Of a stretch of 64,000 nucleotides of DNA, positions 1 through 10,670 are shown piece after piece. The DNA is taken from NCBI GenBank assembly GCA_918807975.1, contig OU964925.1:27935608-27999607 (forward strand). Direction: 5' to 3'. Within the stretch, counting starts at the first letter, position 1. Every line of letters starts with the position of its first letter. The notes under the pieces are model-generated. The model saw only the letters and a program-made list of their open reading frames with translations, was not told where the DNA came from and did no database searches. The DNA comes from Aplidium turbinatum. Lineage: Eukaryota > Chordata > Ascidiacea > Aplousobranchia > Polyclinidae. The position numbers and the translations under genes were made by a program.

Positions 1-7
1 ATGCAAC

Positions 8-424
8 CAGTGGCGTAGCCAGGAATTTGTAAAGGGGGGTTTTTGACGACCCAGCGGCGGGGAGTCTGGGGGGGCCTCCCCCAGAAAATTTTGAAAAATT
101 GCTTTGAATTTGGTGCATTCTAAGAGCATTTTCAACAAAAATGTGGGTATGAATATTCCTGCAAAATTGTGCTGTCCGGTGGCATAGCAAAAGAATAAGA
201 TCATGTTTTCTTCGGCATTTTTCGGAAATAAAGCTAAGTCTCTATGTTTTCTTGTTGCTAAATCCTGGCTGAGATGTTTGAATGTTGGGTATTGACAAAA
301 CTCGCTCTTTTAATGCAGTTTTGCTTAAAATTAGGCAATTTCTTTTTAGACTGAAAGCATCACACGTGCCAAAGGGGGGGGGGGTTGTAATCCCCACCCC
401 CCCCCCCCCTTGGCTACGCCACTG
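8..424. mobile_element. hAT-like MITE with CAGTGGCGTAGCC ends
   Basis: The ends are CAGTGGCGTAGCCAGG and its inverted form TTGGCTACGCCACTG. The right flank gatgcaat matches the left flank (atgcaac; its first base lies outside the window) at six of the seven visible bases, consistent with an 8-bp target duplication. Poly-G and poly-C stretches lie just inside both ends. There is no coding capacity, so this is a non-autonomous element of hAT type. Confidence 0.75.
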
Positions 425-1653
425 GATGCAATATTTTTAACACACAACTTTGTCAGGAATGACCCTCGTGACTTTGTCTGGTGCAGGTCTCCACCAAACC
501 AATTTATCCCCTTTGGGGTGTAACATTCGGCAGTAGCCTAAACGTCAAAAAACACTAACAGCTATCCAAGCTGATACCAATGTTGATTTATTTGTTTTTA
601 AGAGATATTCATGGACAATATTTCCAAAACCAGCATCTTACTCCATTTTGTAATTGCTTTTACCTGAGATGCTTTGCCAAAAAAACTCACCCAAATTTAA
701 AAATCATTATCGTGCAATCTGTCTGGAATAACCCTATAACTATTACCCCACCAGTACATAACAACTATAAAATTACAAGCAAGATAATTGTACAAAGTGA
801 CATATGAGAATCAAAAAAAATTAAATATAGAAAGTCTTGGGTCTGGGATTACCGTAGGCTACTCATTTGGAATTGGAAAACCAAATGTAGCTTGCCTGGC
901 AGAGTTTTTACTTTGAGCTTGGGGTGGCATTGCCCCCCCAAGCCCCCCCGGCAATTACGGGCCTGGGTGTTGGTGGATATCAGCACCTCACTTCTATCAA
1001 TAACCTTAAGGATCGTCTTCACGTTCCAACCGCAACAATTTTTAGTACAGTTAAATGCCGGGATAAATAAAAGGAGCTGGGTATGAGCACCTAGGCCTGG
1101 AATAGGCATGGTGCACAAAGAAGAAGCAGTATATGCCCCAATTTGAAAAACACATTGTAGGCTATCACATAAAAATACAACACATGAAACCTGGGGTTCA
1201 AGTTCCTTATCTGCTTACAACATTCTCATTGAGGTTTTGTGTCAATATGTAACTAGTTCAGGTAAAATTGTAGCACAGAAAGCCTTGTTATGTTGCCTCA
1301 CGGCTATATTTAAAATTGACACTCATGTCTGAAGAATAAAATACGTACGGTACATGTTGTCTCCTGAAATACATCCAGAATAAATATTGCACTGCATGCA
1401 CTTGATTGTTTAAGACTTGGTAGAAGCGTCACATGAGCATGTAAAAATGTCACATGATGTACGGTACATAGCTACATTTTGTAAGGGCTACTGACTGTTG
1501 GTTTTGTTTGAAATAAACTTTATAATGGCAAGAAGAACCTATTTAATTTAAATATTTTATATGCAAGAAGCATATAAAATATTTTATAAAATATTAATAT
1601 TTTATATTAAAAACATCACTGAGCAATTGAATTGCTGTCATCTCATAATGATC
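425..1653. other. Intergenic, no gene recognised
   Basis: AT-rich sequence with a short GC-rich patch at about 890-970 containing C runs. Short ORFs on both strands there overlap each other and resemble nothing known. The AT-rich palindromic stretch at 1540-1612 lies just past the stop codon of the minus-strand IER3IP1 gene and probably belongs to its 3' untranslated region. Confidence 0.5.
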
Positions 1654-1902
1654 CTACCCAAATAATAACAAGCACAAAATTGTCCCACAGTTCATAAAAA
1701 TTAACGGTACACGCATGACCATTCTAACAGAACGTACAAAGTTTAAAAGCTGGGTTTTTATCCCTGGATCTTCTCCAAATCCACCAGTCCCTTGGTCTGC
1801 TCCCCATCCAATTTTTGACAAAAATCTTTCTTCATGGAGTATAGCAGCAGCATTTATAAAGAGTATAGCAGCTTCAATTAAAGAATATAAAGAAAATCCC
1901 AT
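1654..1902 (-). CDS. IER3IP1: Immediate early response 3-interacting protein 1 (IER3IP1/Yos1)
   Basis: The 82-residue ORF is collinear over its whole length with animal IER3IP1, a small endoplasmic reticulum/Golgi membrane protein (yeast Yos1) involved in ER-to-Golgi transport. Visible hallmarks are an N-terminal hydrophobic helix starting MGFSLYSLIEAAILFINA, the central block HEERFLSKIGWG followed by GFGEDPGIK, the motif RSVRMVMRVPLI, and a C-terminal hydrophobic helix ending LLLFG. Length and both ends match the usual 82 residues, which fixes the start. It is uninterrupted here, whereas vertebrate orthologues have introns (recalled knowledge). No poly-A tract or flanking duplication marks it clearly as a retrocopy. 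An AATATAAA stretch downstream could serve in 3'-end formation. The plus-strand ORF over the same bases is a shadow. Confidence 0.93.
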   Translation of the reverse strand: MGFSLYSLIEAAILFINAAAILHEERFLSKIGWGADQGTGGFGEDPGIKTQLLNFVRSVRMVMRVPLIFMNCGTILCLLLFG

Positions 1903-1976
1903 ATTTGAAAATATATTTGTTTTAACAGATTATTTTCAAAAACTCTGAAACAAACAAATTAATTTATAAGTAATAT

Positions 1977-2230
1977 GCCCCGATAGCTCAGTTGGTTAAC
2001 GCATGACTTCTGCAATGAAGAAACTTCAAGATCAAGCGGCGTTGGTTTGACTCTCAGGGTGTGCGCTTGAGCAACGCCCCTTATTTAAGGATTGCTCTCC
2101 ATTCAGCGGCATCTAATGGATAGAATAATTCCCCCGCAACAAGACTTCAACAATCGGTAACTTTACTCTGCAATTTGGGTAACCGGGCCTGCATTAGTGA
2201 TTCAAAGGCTCTACAAGTATGCAAAACTGA
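1977..2230 (+). mobile_element. tRNA-derived SINE, family A
   Basis: The head contains an A-box-like GATAGCTCAGTTGGTTAAC and a B-box-like GGTTTGACTCT as in tRNA genes, followed by a body shared with copies at 2278-2526, 31790-32054, 47241-47494 and 53713-53968. The body ends near ctctacaagtatgcaaaactg. It does not fold as a full tRNA, so this is a SINE, not a tRNA gene. Confidence 0.75.
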
Positions 2231-2277
2231 TTGATTGAATCTTCCACGGACTGGGAAAGCTTCTTGCAGAGCTTAAT

Positions 2278-2526
2278 CCTGGCAGTTTTGCATACTTGCA
2301 GAGGCTTTGAATCACTGACGCAGGCCTGGTCACTGAGATTGACAGAGTGAAGTTTCCAATTGTTGAAATGTTGTTGCCGGGGAATTATTCCATTCACCAG
2401 GTGCCGCTGAATGGAGAGCATTCCTTAACGTGCGTTTCTCAAGCGCACACTCCGAGAGTCGAACCGCTTGATCTTAAAGATTCTTTGTTCCAGAAGTCAC
2501 GCGCTAACCAATTGAGCTATAGGGGC
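2278..2526 (-). mobile_element. tRNA-derived SINE, family A, inverted partner
   Basis: The reverse complement reads CCCCTATAGCTCAATTGGTTAGCG at the head and has the same body as the copy at 1977-2230. The two copies face each other tail to tail across a spacer of about 50 bp. A tail-like GAGGATAAAGATTT stretch of another copy lies at about 2558-2571. Confidence 0.75.
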
Positions 2527-2530
2527 TAAA

Positions 2531-3354
2531 CTGCCAGCATTAAGCTTTCCCAGTCTGAGGATAAAGATTTAATCAATCCATAATAACAATTATATATTTC
2601 TGACAAAAACAATTGGAAATGTTTTTATAAAACTTTACAGCACAAGTCTTAACGTTCACATTTTGTTGCTTATGCCTTTTGTCAACTCCTGTTATGCCAT
2701 GACAAATGCTGTATTCACTTTGGTGGAACCATAATTTTATTTATTTAATATTGATACGTAAGTTATGAAGGTGAAAAAGCACTGCTGTGCTTGCAACACC
2801 ATTATTATTATTATTATTATATATAACAAATTAAATTGAATTTCTAAATGTGTGAAAGAAAAACTGCTGAGTAAAAACTAAAAAGAATCTGGCTAGTCTT
2901 GACCCTTGACTTTCGACCAGGGTTGCCACTTGCCAGACGCAAATTTGAAAAATGCCAAATGCACCTTAAAAACCGCCAAATTTGGGAAAAATGCCAGATG
3001 TTATTTTAAGCCACTAAACATCAATTAAAAAAATTGGTCATTGCTAGATATTGTTATTGGATGTTTTTTTAGATACAAAAATGACATGTAGTCTCTGTAG
3101 AAAAAGCTATCCCCCTGACATAATACACAAGGGTGAGTAGCCTAACTAAATATCGTACATTCGTACTCACCGCAACATTGAGCATTGTGATTTGTTAAGC
3201 ATGCCAATCTTAAGACTTTTCCAATCAACAAATGTTTTTCGGCATTCAAGTGTAGCAAAAATTGAGAGCAAAAGACACAAGTTTTGGCAATGACGTTGGG
3301 CTTATCAAAATCACAGCACTAATTCATGTCACAGAGCTCTTGACTGCTGCTACA
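2531..3354. other. Intergenic, no gene recognised
   Basis: An ATT microsatellite lies at about 2801-2820. A single hAT-like end reading CAGGGTTGCCACTTGCCAG starts near 2918 with no matching partner found nearby. Otherwise AT-rich and without coding sequence. Confidence 0.45.
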
Positions 3355-3515
3355 GGTGTCCGGTAATTTCAACATCAAGTAATTTCAACGTCAAATCCCT
3401 ACAATTTCATCGTGGTAATGTCATCGTGGTAATTTCATCGCATGGTAATTACATCGCAGTATATCACATCGTCAGGTAATTACATCGCAGTATGAGAGCT
3501 GCGTGGGCTACCAGC

Positions 3516-5044
3516 CAGGGGCGCCGGAACGATTTTTGACTGGGGGGGCAAGATTACGAAAAAAGGGCACTTTTGTTTACTAAAAGGCCAATTTTTTTTC
3601 AAGTTTTAAGATAAGATATAGCGATAATGCTCATCTATCAGCTCATTATGTATTGAGTAATGATAGCCTACAAGTGTCCGGTATACAAAGAAGGGCATCA
3701 TGCTATGTTATAATGATGTAACCTACTGTCAAGCCTTAAAGCAGTCTGCGGCCATGGCCGCTAAGTAGTGCTTGAATGACAGCCGGTGCTACCTCCTCAA
3801 TCGGCCAAGTTTGGCCACCAGTCTTTTCTAACCAATTATTTAATTTCGCAATAGAATGATTGTGGATTAACTGTCGAAAACATGTATAGTATCAAAGAGT
3901 GACGCAAAATTAGGTCAGCGCGTCATAATCGCCACTGTTGCATTGTGCGGGAATTTGTTGTTGATTGTTGATGTTGTTGATATTTGTTGTTGATGGAATA
4001 TATCCATCTGCGATCACCAGCGCTGTAAGTCTTGTTTGTAATTCCCGACGTTTCTTTTAACAAAGTCTTAATCCGAAGTGCTAATTTACGTCGGCTGGCA
4101 ATATTGTCGTTTTTATGTCGACTCGATGTTGTCGGACATTGAATCGTTGTTAAAAAGAAGAACTAGATTAGTTGACGTCCGAGGGAAAAATATTTTTTGA
4201 TCATATTTTGCAAAAATTATGCTTCTTTTAGTAATGTCCTTTACATCATTGAAATACTTATTTTATTACCTTGCCGTCATCGTCAACACATGTCGAACGT
4301 TGCTTTTCGTTGCTAAAAAGAATTTTAGGGTAGTGGCAAACCTTTAAAATCAACCACATTGGAGACACTTCAGTGGCGTAGCTAGGGAATGTGCCGCCCG
4401 GGGCGGATTCAGATTTTTCCGCCCCATCAAGAAAAAGCATGTGAAAATGAAATGCGTTTTTTTATCAGATTATAATCAAAATCAAAAATCGTAGTCTGAA
4501 AGTGCCTCCCCCTCGCCCTGCCCTAGCTGAGACACTCGTGCGAGTGTCGTTAGATGGTCCGCAGTACTGGATTAGGCTACAATCCCGATAAAGCAGTTAT
4601 TACGTGGTGCAACGATTCTATTGTAGGACGTCGCCCAGGCCCAGACTTCAACAACGCTAAGAGATCATTTTAGCATTGTTGCAAGTTTAATTCTATTTAC
4701 TTGTGCCATCGTTATTTTTATTTTGTATTTTGGCCTTCAAGCACGCAGATTTGGCCGCCGAGAAGGAGCTCCCAGTAGGCCACGATGGCTGCCGAAGAAA
4801 AACGAGTTTTAAGGCCTGTATCCTACTGTGTTGCAAAATTTTGTGCCGTAAATATTATTTTGAGGCAAAAATGAAAGATTATAATTAGGCTAAAAGCGAA
4901 TAGCAGAAATTGTTATATTGCAAAATGTACACTAGTTTACATGACATTAAAAGGACACCATTGCCCCCCTTGCCCCTCCATCTGCAGAAAAATTGAGGGC
5001 AGGGGGGCATCCGCCCCCCCTGCCCCCCCGCTTCCGGCGCCCTG
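3516..5044. mobile_element. hAT-like element with CAGGGGCGCCGGAA ends
   Basis: The TIRs are CAGGGGCGCCGGAAC and its inverse TTCCGGCGCCCTG, flanked by the exact 8-bp duplication ctaccagc (3508-3515 and 5045-5052). G-rich and C-rich runs lie just inside the ends. No transposase is visible. It sits inside the tandem-terminus foldback element and itself carries a smaller insertion at 4370-4528. Confidence 0.85.
4370..4528. mobile_element. Short hAT-like MITE nested in a larger element
   Basis: The left end TCAGTGGCGTAGCTAGGG resembles the element at 8-424. The right end reads ccctagct and is partly degraded. The exact 8-bp duplication gagacact flanks it (4362-4369 and 4529-4536). Confidence 0.65.
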
Positions 5045-5465
5045 CTACCAGCAGGGTTAGGTACCAGAATTCAAAGAATAGTCAACGATTTTGAAAATCG
5101 CGAAATTCTGGATTTCTTGAGAGGAATTGCACATAAAAGCAACTGTCTCAGATATTTTTAATATGGTTACTTCATTTTAATTTGCTTATTACAACAACTT
5201 TGAATTTTAATTGGTTTCATTTACTTTATCATCCGCCTTTTCACTTTAAAAAAAATTGGTGGACGTTGACGAAGACGATTATAAATTACTGACGATGTGG
5301 TGTCCTGCGATGTAATTACAATGCGATGACAATGTATGCGATATAATTACCATGTGATGAAATTACTGCGATGAAATTACCACGATGAAATTATCGCGAT
5401 GAGATTATCGCGATGAGATTACAGTGAATCGCTGCTGCACCACTAATAGAGTCGAGCCTGATGAG

Positions 5466-6151
5466 TAGGGCAATTTTTTTGTAACGTAAAAAATTAAAAA
5501 AGTGACTTTATTTTTGTAAAAAAGTAACCTAAAAGTAACTTTATTCAACGAAAACAAGAAAGCGAAAGAAAAAGCAGCAATTCAACATAAAAAAAAACAT
5601 TTAAATTACCGTAACTTCAATTTGTGCTCAAATTATAGTTGCACATTTAAATTACACATAATATGTAATGTTTTACATTCTCTGGCAGAAAGTTTCTGTC
5701 AATCAAACAATTTAGCTTTTGCAGGGAAAACAAGTGGTTAAAATAGTGAACACGATTTGTTTCATCGCAAAAATTACTTTGCGAGTTTTCGGAAATACAC
5801 GCTATACAAACAAGCATGGGCTCGTGCAAACCTAAAATCCGTAGGCTACCATTGTAGATAAGAAGATACCGCAGGCTATATCAAAAGTCTTGGCATTAGG
5901 CCTACATAGAATGTAAATTCATCTCTACAGTAGTGATAAAAGATAAATAAATAAGGGAATTAGGCAAAAAAAGTATGCAAAATAAAGTGACCTAGTATGG
6001 TAGGCTAACCTAAACACACAAAAAGTGACTTTTGGTAACTTTATAACTTCTTAAATATTGACCCCATAACCATGAAATTTTGGTTCTACATTTCTTTTGT
6101 TAATTGGTACAACCAAAAAAAAAGTAACTTTAGTAGGGAAAAATCGCCCTA
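5466..6151. mobile_element. MITE with TAGGGCAAT/TAGGGCGAT ends
   Basis: The termini TAGGGCAATTTTT and AAAAATCGCCCTA are inverted repeats flanked by the exact 8-bp duplication ctgatgag (5458-5465 and 6152-6159). The subterminal regions carry repeated gtaacttta motifs. No coding sequence is seen. The duplication length fits the hAT group. Confidence 0.8.
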
Positions 6152-8146
6152 CTGATGAGCGAAAATGTGTTTATCGCTGTTAATTCTTGTTAAAATTGAC
6201 TATTAAAGGCGGACTGGCAAATCCAGGTCTTTGAAGACTTTTTTTACGGTTCGCGTCGTCTCTCACATCATAGCACATGACCAGGAAGCTGTGTTCTGGA
6301 AGCTAGTAGGCTACAGTTCGCTATCAGGCTACCACAGCAAACTCGCAGCATCAAGTCGTTAATATCTACATTGTGAAGTTTTCTAAGTAGTCCATGTGAA
6401 TGTAGGTTATTCTATTAGTTTGACTATGAAATGGTAAGTGTTTTCTTTTTACTATTTATGAGACTTTAACCTCGAAACGGTGTGACTGTTTGCAGTTACA
6501 TATGAGTTTAAATCACTGTTTAGGTGTAAACTATTTCAGAAGATTCAGATCTCTAAGTTTACGATCTTGATTTTCAAATTCACATTGTTTTGGTGATCTG
6601 ATCTTAATCTTCAAAAGCACCTATTCTTTTCTGGTGGTCTTGTCTACCTCTGCCTACAGCTCACAAATACGCTTTTCGCACCCCATGGGAACAAATCTCG
6701 TGGCTATTGCATGCGTGCATTCCCGGTTTGGAAGAAGTGACCGCTCTTGTATCAGCCACTGCCTAGAAAAAAGGGGGTTCGGACCAATCGGGGATCTATG
6801 GAAGACACTTGGTCAAGCCCCTTCTAAAGACTAACTCATGACAAAACAAGGTAACCCTTTCCAGGGGCACGCTACCCAAGTTAAGGCACCCCGGGCTGGG
6901 TTTCTGGAAGTAGGCCTAATACTTTTTTGTGCAAAGCATATTTGAAAAGAAATTGTATTGCAAATCAAAACATCGTGAAGTTGAATAACACCCAAGCGCA
7001 TCAAGTGATAAATAAAAACCAGCATTAATCAAAACTGCTAAAATGAATACGGTAGCGAGTTGAACAACGTATAACAACCAAACTGTCAAAATGCAACGCC
7101 CCAAATCAGTTCACAGACCATTTCATATTGGATTGCCAGCAACCAAGCTTCAAGGAAGATACCTCACAGTCCACCAATGCAACAAAGTCCTCATGGATTG
7201 GCTGAATGAAAACTGCTTGGACTAATAACGTCATATGAAACAACAACATATACAGTGGTCTGGATGAGTTTCGCTCAACTCATTTGAACACAATTTCCAA
7301 TGAATTTGTGGTTATTACAAAAACAAAGCATAGTAAATAATACGTTTATAAATGCAGTGAACATAAGCATGGGAAAGGCAGAACAAAACGAATTTTGATT
7401 TCGTTTTTATTTTATAATTTACGTCGACATATTCACTGAGTCACGAAAGACATCTGACCGCAAGTGCTTGGCAAATGCTTTATATGATGTTAGATCTCAA
7501 AAAGTCGAATATGCGAGTGCGGTATATTGTTAGGAAAAATTGTCTTCAAGTACGGTAATTAAAGTAGAAAAGCAGATTGTTCAAATCAAATTAGAAAAAA
7601 TAACTGGGTCGATTGCTCGATCATCAGGCACATGCTCTAGAGTCTAGAAGCAACGATGACTCAACGATCAGGGGTGCGCTTAGCAAACGCACTTAAAGGA
7701 AAACTCTATTCAGCTACGCTAAGTGGATGGAACAATACACTTCTGTCGGCCAGAGAGAGACCTCCGCTCGACCGGGCCTTCGCCCTCGCCTCAGGCGCGG
7801 CTCGACCACGTATGCGAGTAGTCCGCTCTTTCAATTTCAGTGGCGAGTGGTGGCCCTGAAGTCAACAGGGTTGCCAAATGTTTAATGAAACAATCAACAC
7901 AACTTAAACAGCTAAAGATGGTACATCTGTAGTGAGTGCTCAGCCTTGCGTTGATGCTGGGCAGATCGATCGTTCTACACGGACAACTCGCAGTTGCCTA
8001 AATTCATTACAAGTTGTTCACTTACATTTGTCGTAAATATACAACTAATTTTTGATACGGCGTAACTTCAAACGAAACATACGCAATTCAGAAGTTCCAT
8101 TAAAGCCTGGACTGATGCAACTCGTAGACCACTACACCAAGTTGCC
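6152..8146. other. Intergenic with MITE and SINE fragments
   Basis: About 6265-6380 is a half copy of the palindromic MITE found whole at 19845-20045, sharing the cagcatca...tcgttaatatctacattgtgaag segment. About 7640-7745 is a fragment of SINE family A (gcgcttagcaaacgca...attcagc...ggatggaacaat). Bases 7755-7860 are unusually GC-rich for the region. No gene was recognised. Confidence 0.45.
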
Positions 8147-8409
8147 ATCAGTGGCAGTGCCGGATTAACCAAGTGCGGGGCCTGTAGCAGATTGATTTGA
8201 TATACAGATAATGACTGGGAAGTAATTGAATATTTTATAGATTTGATATTTTTTTATTATAGTATAGTAGCGAATTTTTCTCTAAAAGCCGGTCTAAAAG
8301 TCTGTAGGGATCATGCCAAAGAGGCACACAACGCTGAAGCAATGTTGAGATTTTGCCGCTTTGTTTGAAGATAGGCTTGACTTGCCTGGAAGCGATCGGG
8401 TAAGCTATT

Positions 8410-8799
8410 TCAAAAAACCACTAAGATTAATATTTCGAGCAACTCCATTTTCTCGAGGAGTCCATTTGCCTGCTGTCGACATTCTGTCTTTTGCACTTGG
8501 TTATTTGCGAGTTTCTCCAGTGCGTCCTTTTTGAAAAGAAAACGTTCTTTAATAACCTTAATGGCATCAGCTCTTGCGGACCATCGTGTTTCAGAGAGCT
8601 TCTTTAGCACTCCATCACCTGAACACTTCAGAACGGACCACCGGTGTGTTGAAGCAGCAAATAATACATAGATATTTTCAACGAAGTCAAAGAACTGAAC
8701 TGTTTCTGGACACGATTGTGCAGCGCATACACCAACTAAATTCAACGAATGAGCATAGCATGGAACATATTCTGCAACAGCACCATTTTTTTTTGACAA
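8410..8799 (-). pseudogene. hAT transposase fragment (ZMYM1-like)
   Basis: The 129-codon open stretch has the CxxHSLNL block, THRW and the ETRWSARADA block typical of the catalytic region of hAT transposases that retain a domain also found in zinc finger MYM-type 1 proteins. Full-length relatives have several hundred residues, so this is a remnant. Reading resembling family sequence continues a little upstream in another frame up to about 8914, where the pogo-like element cuts in. Confidence 0.8.
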
Positions 8800-8921
8800 G
8801 TGCCTGTATAGGCCTATCCGTTATGCTGGACGCGTTGTAATAACTCTGTCCAAGGCAATAGGCAAGATTGATACTCTTCTCACTGGTGTACAGTGCAGTC
8901 GAATAGTCTTTCAAACAACTA

Positions 8922-9728
8922 CAGTAGAACTCGGTTAATCCGGATTCGGTTAATCCGGATCTTCGCCTAATCCGGATGAAACTGGAAGTACAAATGATTT
9001 GTAATCTTTTTCTTAAGAAACAGCTTCGGATTATCCGGATTATTTAATCCGGATCTTCGCCTATTCCGGACAAAAGTTGCGCTTTTTCTATCGCTTTATC
9101 CGGATTTTCCAGACAGTTTTGCCATTTTATGCTAAAACGTAACGTGGCTTATTGCGAGAAATTTCTTATCTATTGTTCCGTTAATGTGACGCAATAAATT
9201 ATTGCGGATTTCTTCTTTTCATGAACAGTAATCACTTCTAACGCAAAATTCCTGCACAAATGCCCAAACTCGTACTGTAACTTGAAAAGATGTCGGTGGA
9301 ATTTTCGGCGGTATGTCGGTGATGTTTTTCCAATAAAAGACTTTGTTTGATTTTTTGTAAGTTTTCCAAAGAAACTCGTCTTCCGTAACTGTTTTCAAAA
9401 ATTTTGAGTGACTACAGATTATTCCTACACGCATGTCTGAAGATATAACTTTTGCCAGTGTGTTCTTGCGTTAGACCCAGAGTCTACAAATACAATCGTT
9501 TTACATGCATACTGCATTTCAAAAGAATTCTATCGCTAATATGGTGATCGCGCGTCTCGGAATTGGCAGATGACCACACTAATGCGTTCAATTTCGGTGA
9601 TTTTTACCGATTCCCTTCTATCTAGGTAACGTCAGGCTTGATAGAACCGTCATCGGTTAATCCGGATCTTCGCCTAATCCGGATGGAATCGCCGGTCAAA
9701 TCGAATCCCGATTAACCGAGTTCTACTG
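8922..9728. mobile_element. pogo/Tigger-like MITE
   Basis: The termini CAGTAGAACTCGGTTAATCCGG and CCCGATTAACCGAGTTCTACTG are inverted repeats flanked by TA on both sides, as expected for Tc1/mariner-pogo elements. Subterminal copies of ggttaatccggatcttcgcctaatccgga occur near both ends. No convincing transposase is present. It is inserted inside the hAT element 8155-10002. Confidence 0.85.
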
Positions 9729-10002
9729 TAGTATCGTGGGCTCGTGGCACTCGATCCGGCAGTTGCCTTCAGCGGAAATTACCGGTCTTTAAAGTTTACA
9801 ATAATTAGGAAGGGATAAGACGTTGGGACTAAGTAATTTAATCTTACAACTATAATATTCTCCCATGCCATTCCAGTTTGCAAGTCAAAAATTACTTACC
9901 AACTATGTTCGACGTTTTTTTTTGCAAAAAAAAATGTTTTGCTCACCAAGCGCGGGGCCCGTAGCAGCTGCTACATCTGCTACTATAGTTAATCCGGCAC
10001 TG

Positions 10003-10670
10003 ATCAGTGGTGTATGTTCTTTACAGTCTGCGAAATTGTCACGATAAAGCTTCCAAAGAGACTTTCTCAGTACGATATCAAGGATCTCGCAATCAATCGA
10101 CATAATATTTTCTTAGATTTATCGTTTCAATTGCAACAAATCGGTCTAAAAGTCTTATGGCTTCGCCCGTTGTTTCCATGGAAACGTGTGTGACCATCAT
10201 AATAACTGCAAAAAGTCTTGGTTATGAAGCGTTCGATTTTTTTTTCTTAGTATTCAAGAATGTAAGTCAAATCCTATGAAAACTCTCCCCGAAAAGAAAT
10301 TAAAATTGAAAAGTACTACAACTTTATGGAACAAGCACGTTAAAACTGTTTAAAGCATTACGCCCTTTTTTTAAAAGTCAATGAGTTGGGTGAACACAAA
10401 TAAAACAAAAGAAATGTGAGATCAAAAAAGAGGCATGATGAATGAACAATACAGATAATTGGCATTACATTGGTTACAGTGAAACGAAAAACGTTTATGA
10501 AAGAAAGCAGGCATGCTATTTTAGTGACTCATTATGTTGAATGAGTAGTGGATATTGATATCAACTCTTTTGAACTGTTAAAATATCGACTTCAACGAGA
10601 AAGAGGCAACAATGTTCAAAAGAAAATTGGTAATCATCATAGACTACATTTTTCGATCAAAAAAATTACG
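10003..10670. other. Intergenic, 3' flank of ANKLE1
   Basis: AT-rich sequence between the hAT element and the ANKLE1 stop codon. The part nearest 10670 should be ANKLE1 3' untranslated region, but no clear AATAAA was placed. No coding sequence was recognised. Confidence 0.4.

Larger units (their letters stand above)
3355..5430. mobile_element. Foldback element with tandem GTAATTTCATCG-type termini
   Basis: The left terminus (3355-3495) is a series of variants of ggtaatttcatcg/ggtaattacatcg. The right terminus (about 5285-5430) carries the same unit in inverse orientation (cgatgaaattac). Flanks are gctgctaca (3346-3354) and gctgctgca (5431-5439), an 8-of-9 match that suggests a 9-bp target duplication. 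The interior is occupied by a later hAT-like insertion at 3516-5044. No protein is encoded. Confidence 0.65.
8155..10002 (-). mobile_element. hAT transposon with a ZMYM1-like transposase remnant
   Basis: The TIRs CAGTGCCGGATTAAC / GTTAATCCGGCACTG are flanked by the exact 8-bp duplication atcagtgg (8147-8154, 10003-10010). On the minus strand 8410-8799 reads as part of a hAT transposase of the kind annotated as zinc finger MYM-type 1-like: YVPCYAHSLNLVGVCAAQSC, then a THRWSVLKCSG block, then LSETRWSARADA. Only this part is open. A pogo-like element at 8922-9728 has inserted upstream of the block. The element cannot be autonomous. Confidence 0.85.

Noticed and set aside
1715-1948. Plus-strand 77-codon ORF
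   Set aside because: It is the antisense shadow of IER3IP1, whose minus-strand frame matches the family end to end.
1981-2060. tRNA gene
   Set aside because: Only A- and B-box-like segments fit; acceptor stem and anticodon arm do not close, and the body is repeated elsewhere in the window. It is a SINE head. The same holds for 17800-17886, 44444-44520 and 53713-53800.
3370-3490. CRISPR-like regularly spaced short repeats
   Set aside because: The units are degenerate, almost without spacers, and reappear inverted at 5285-5430; animal sequence context. They are termini of a foldback transposon.
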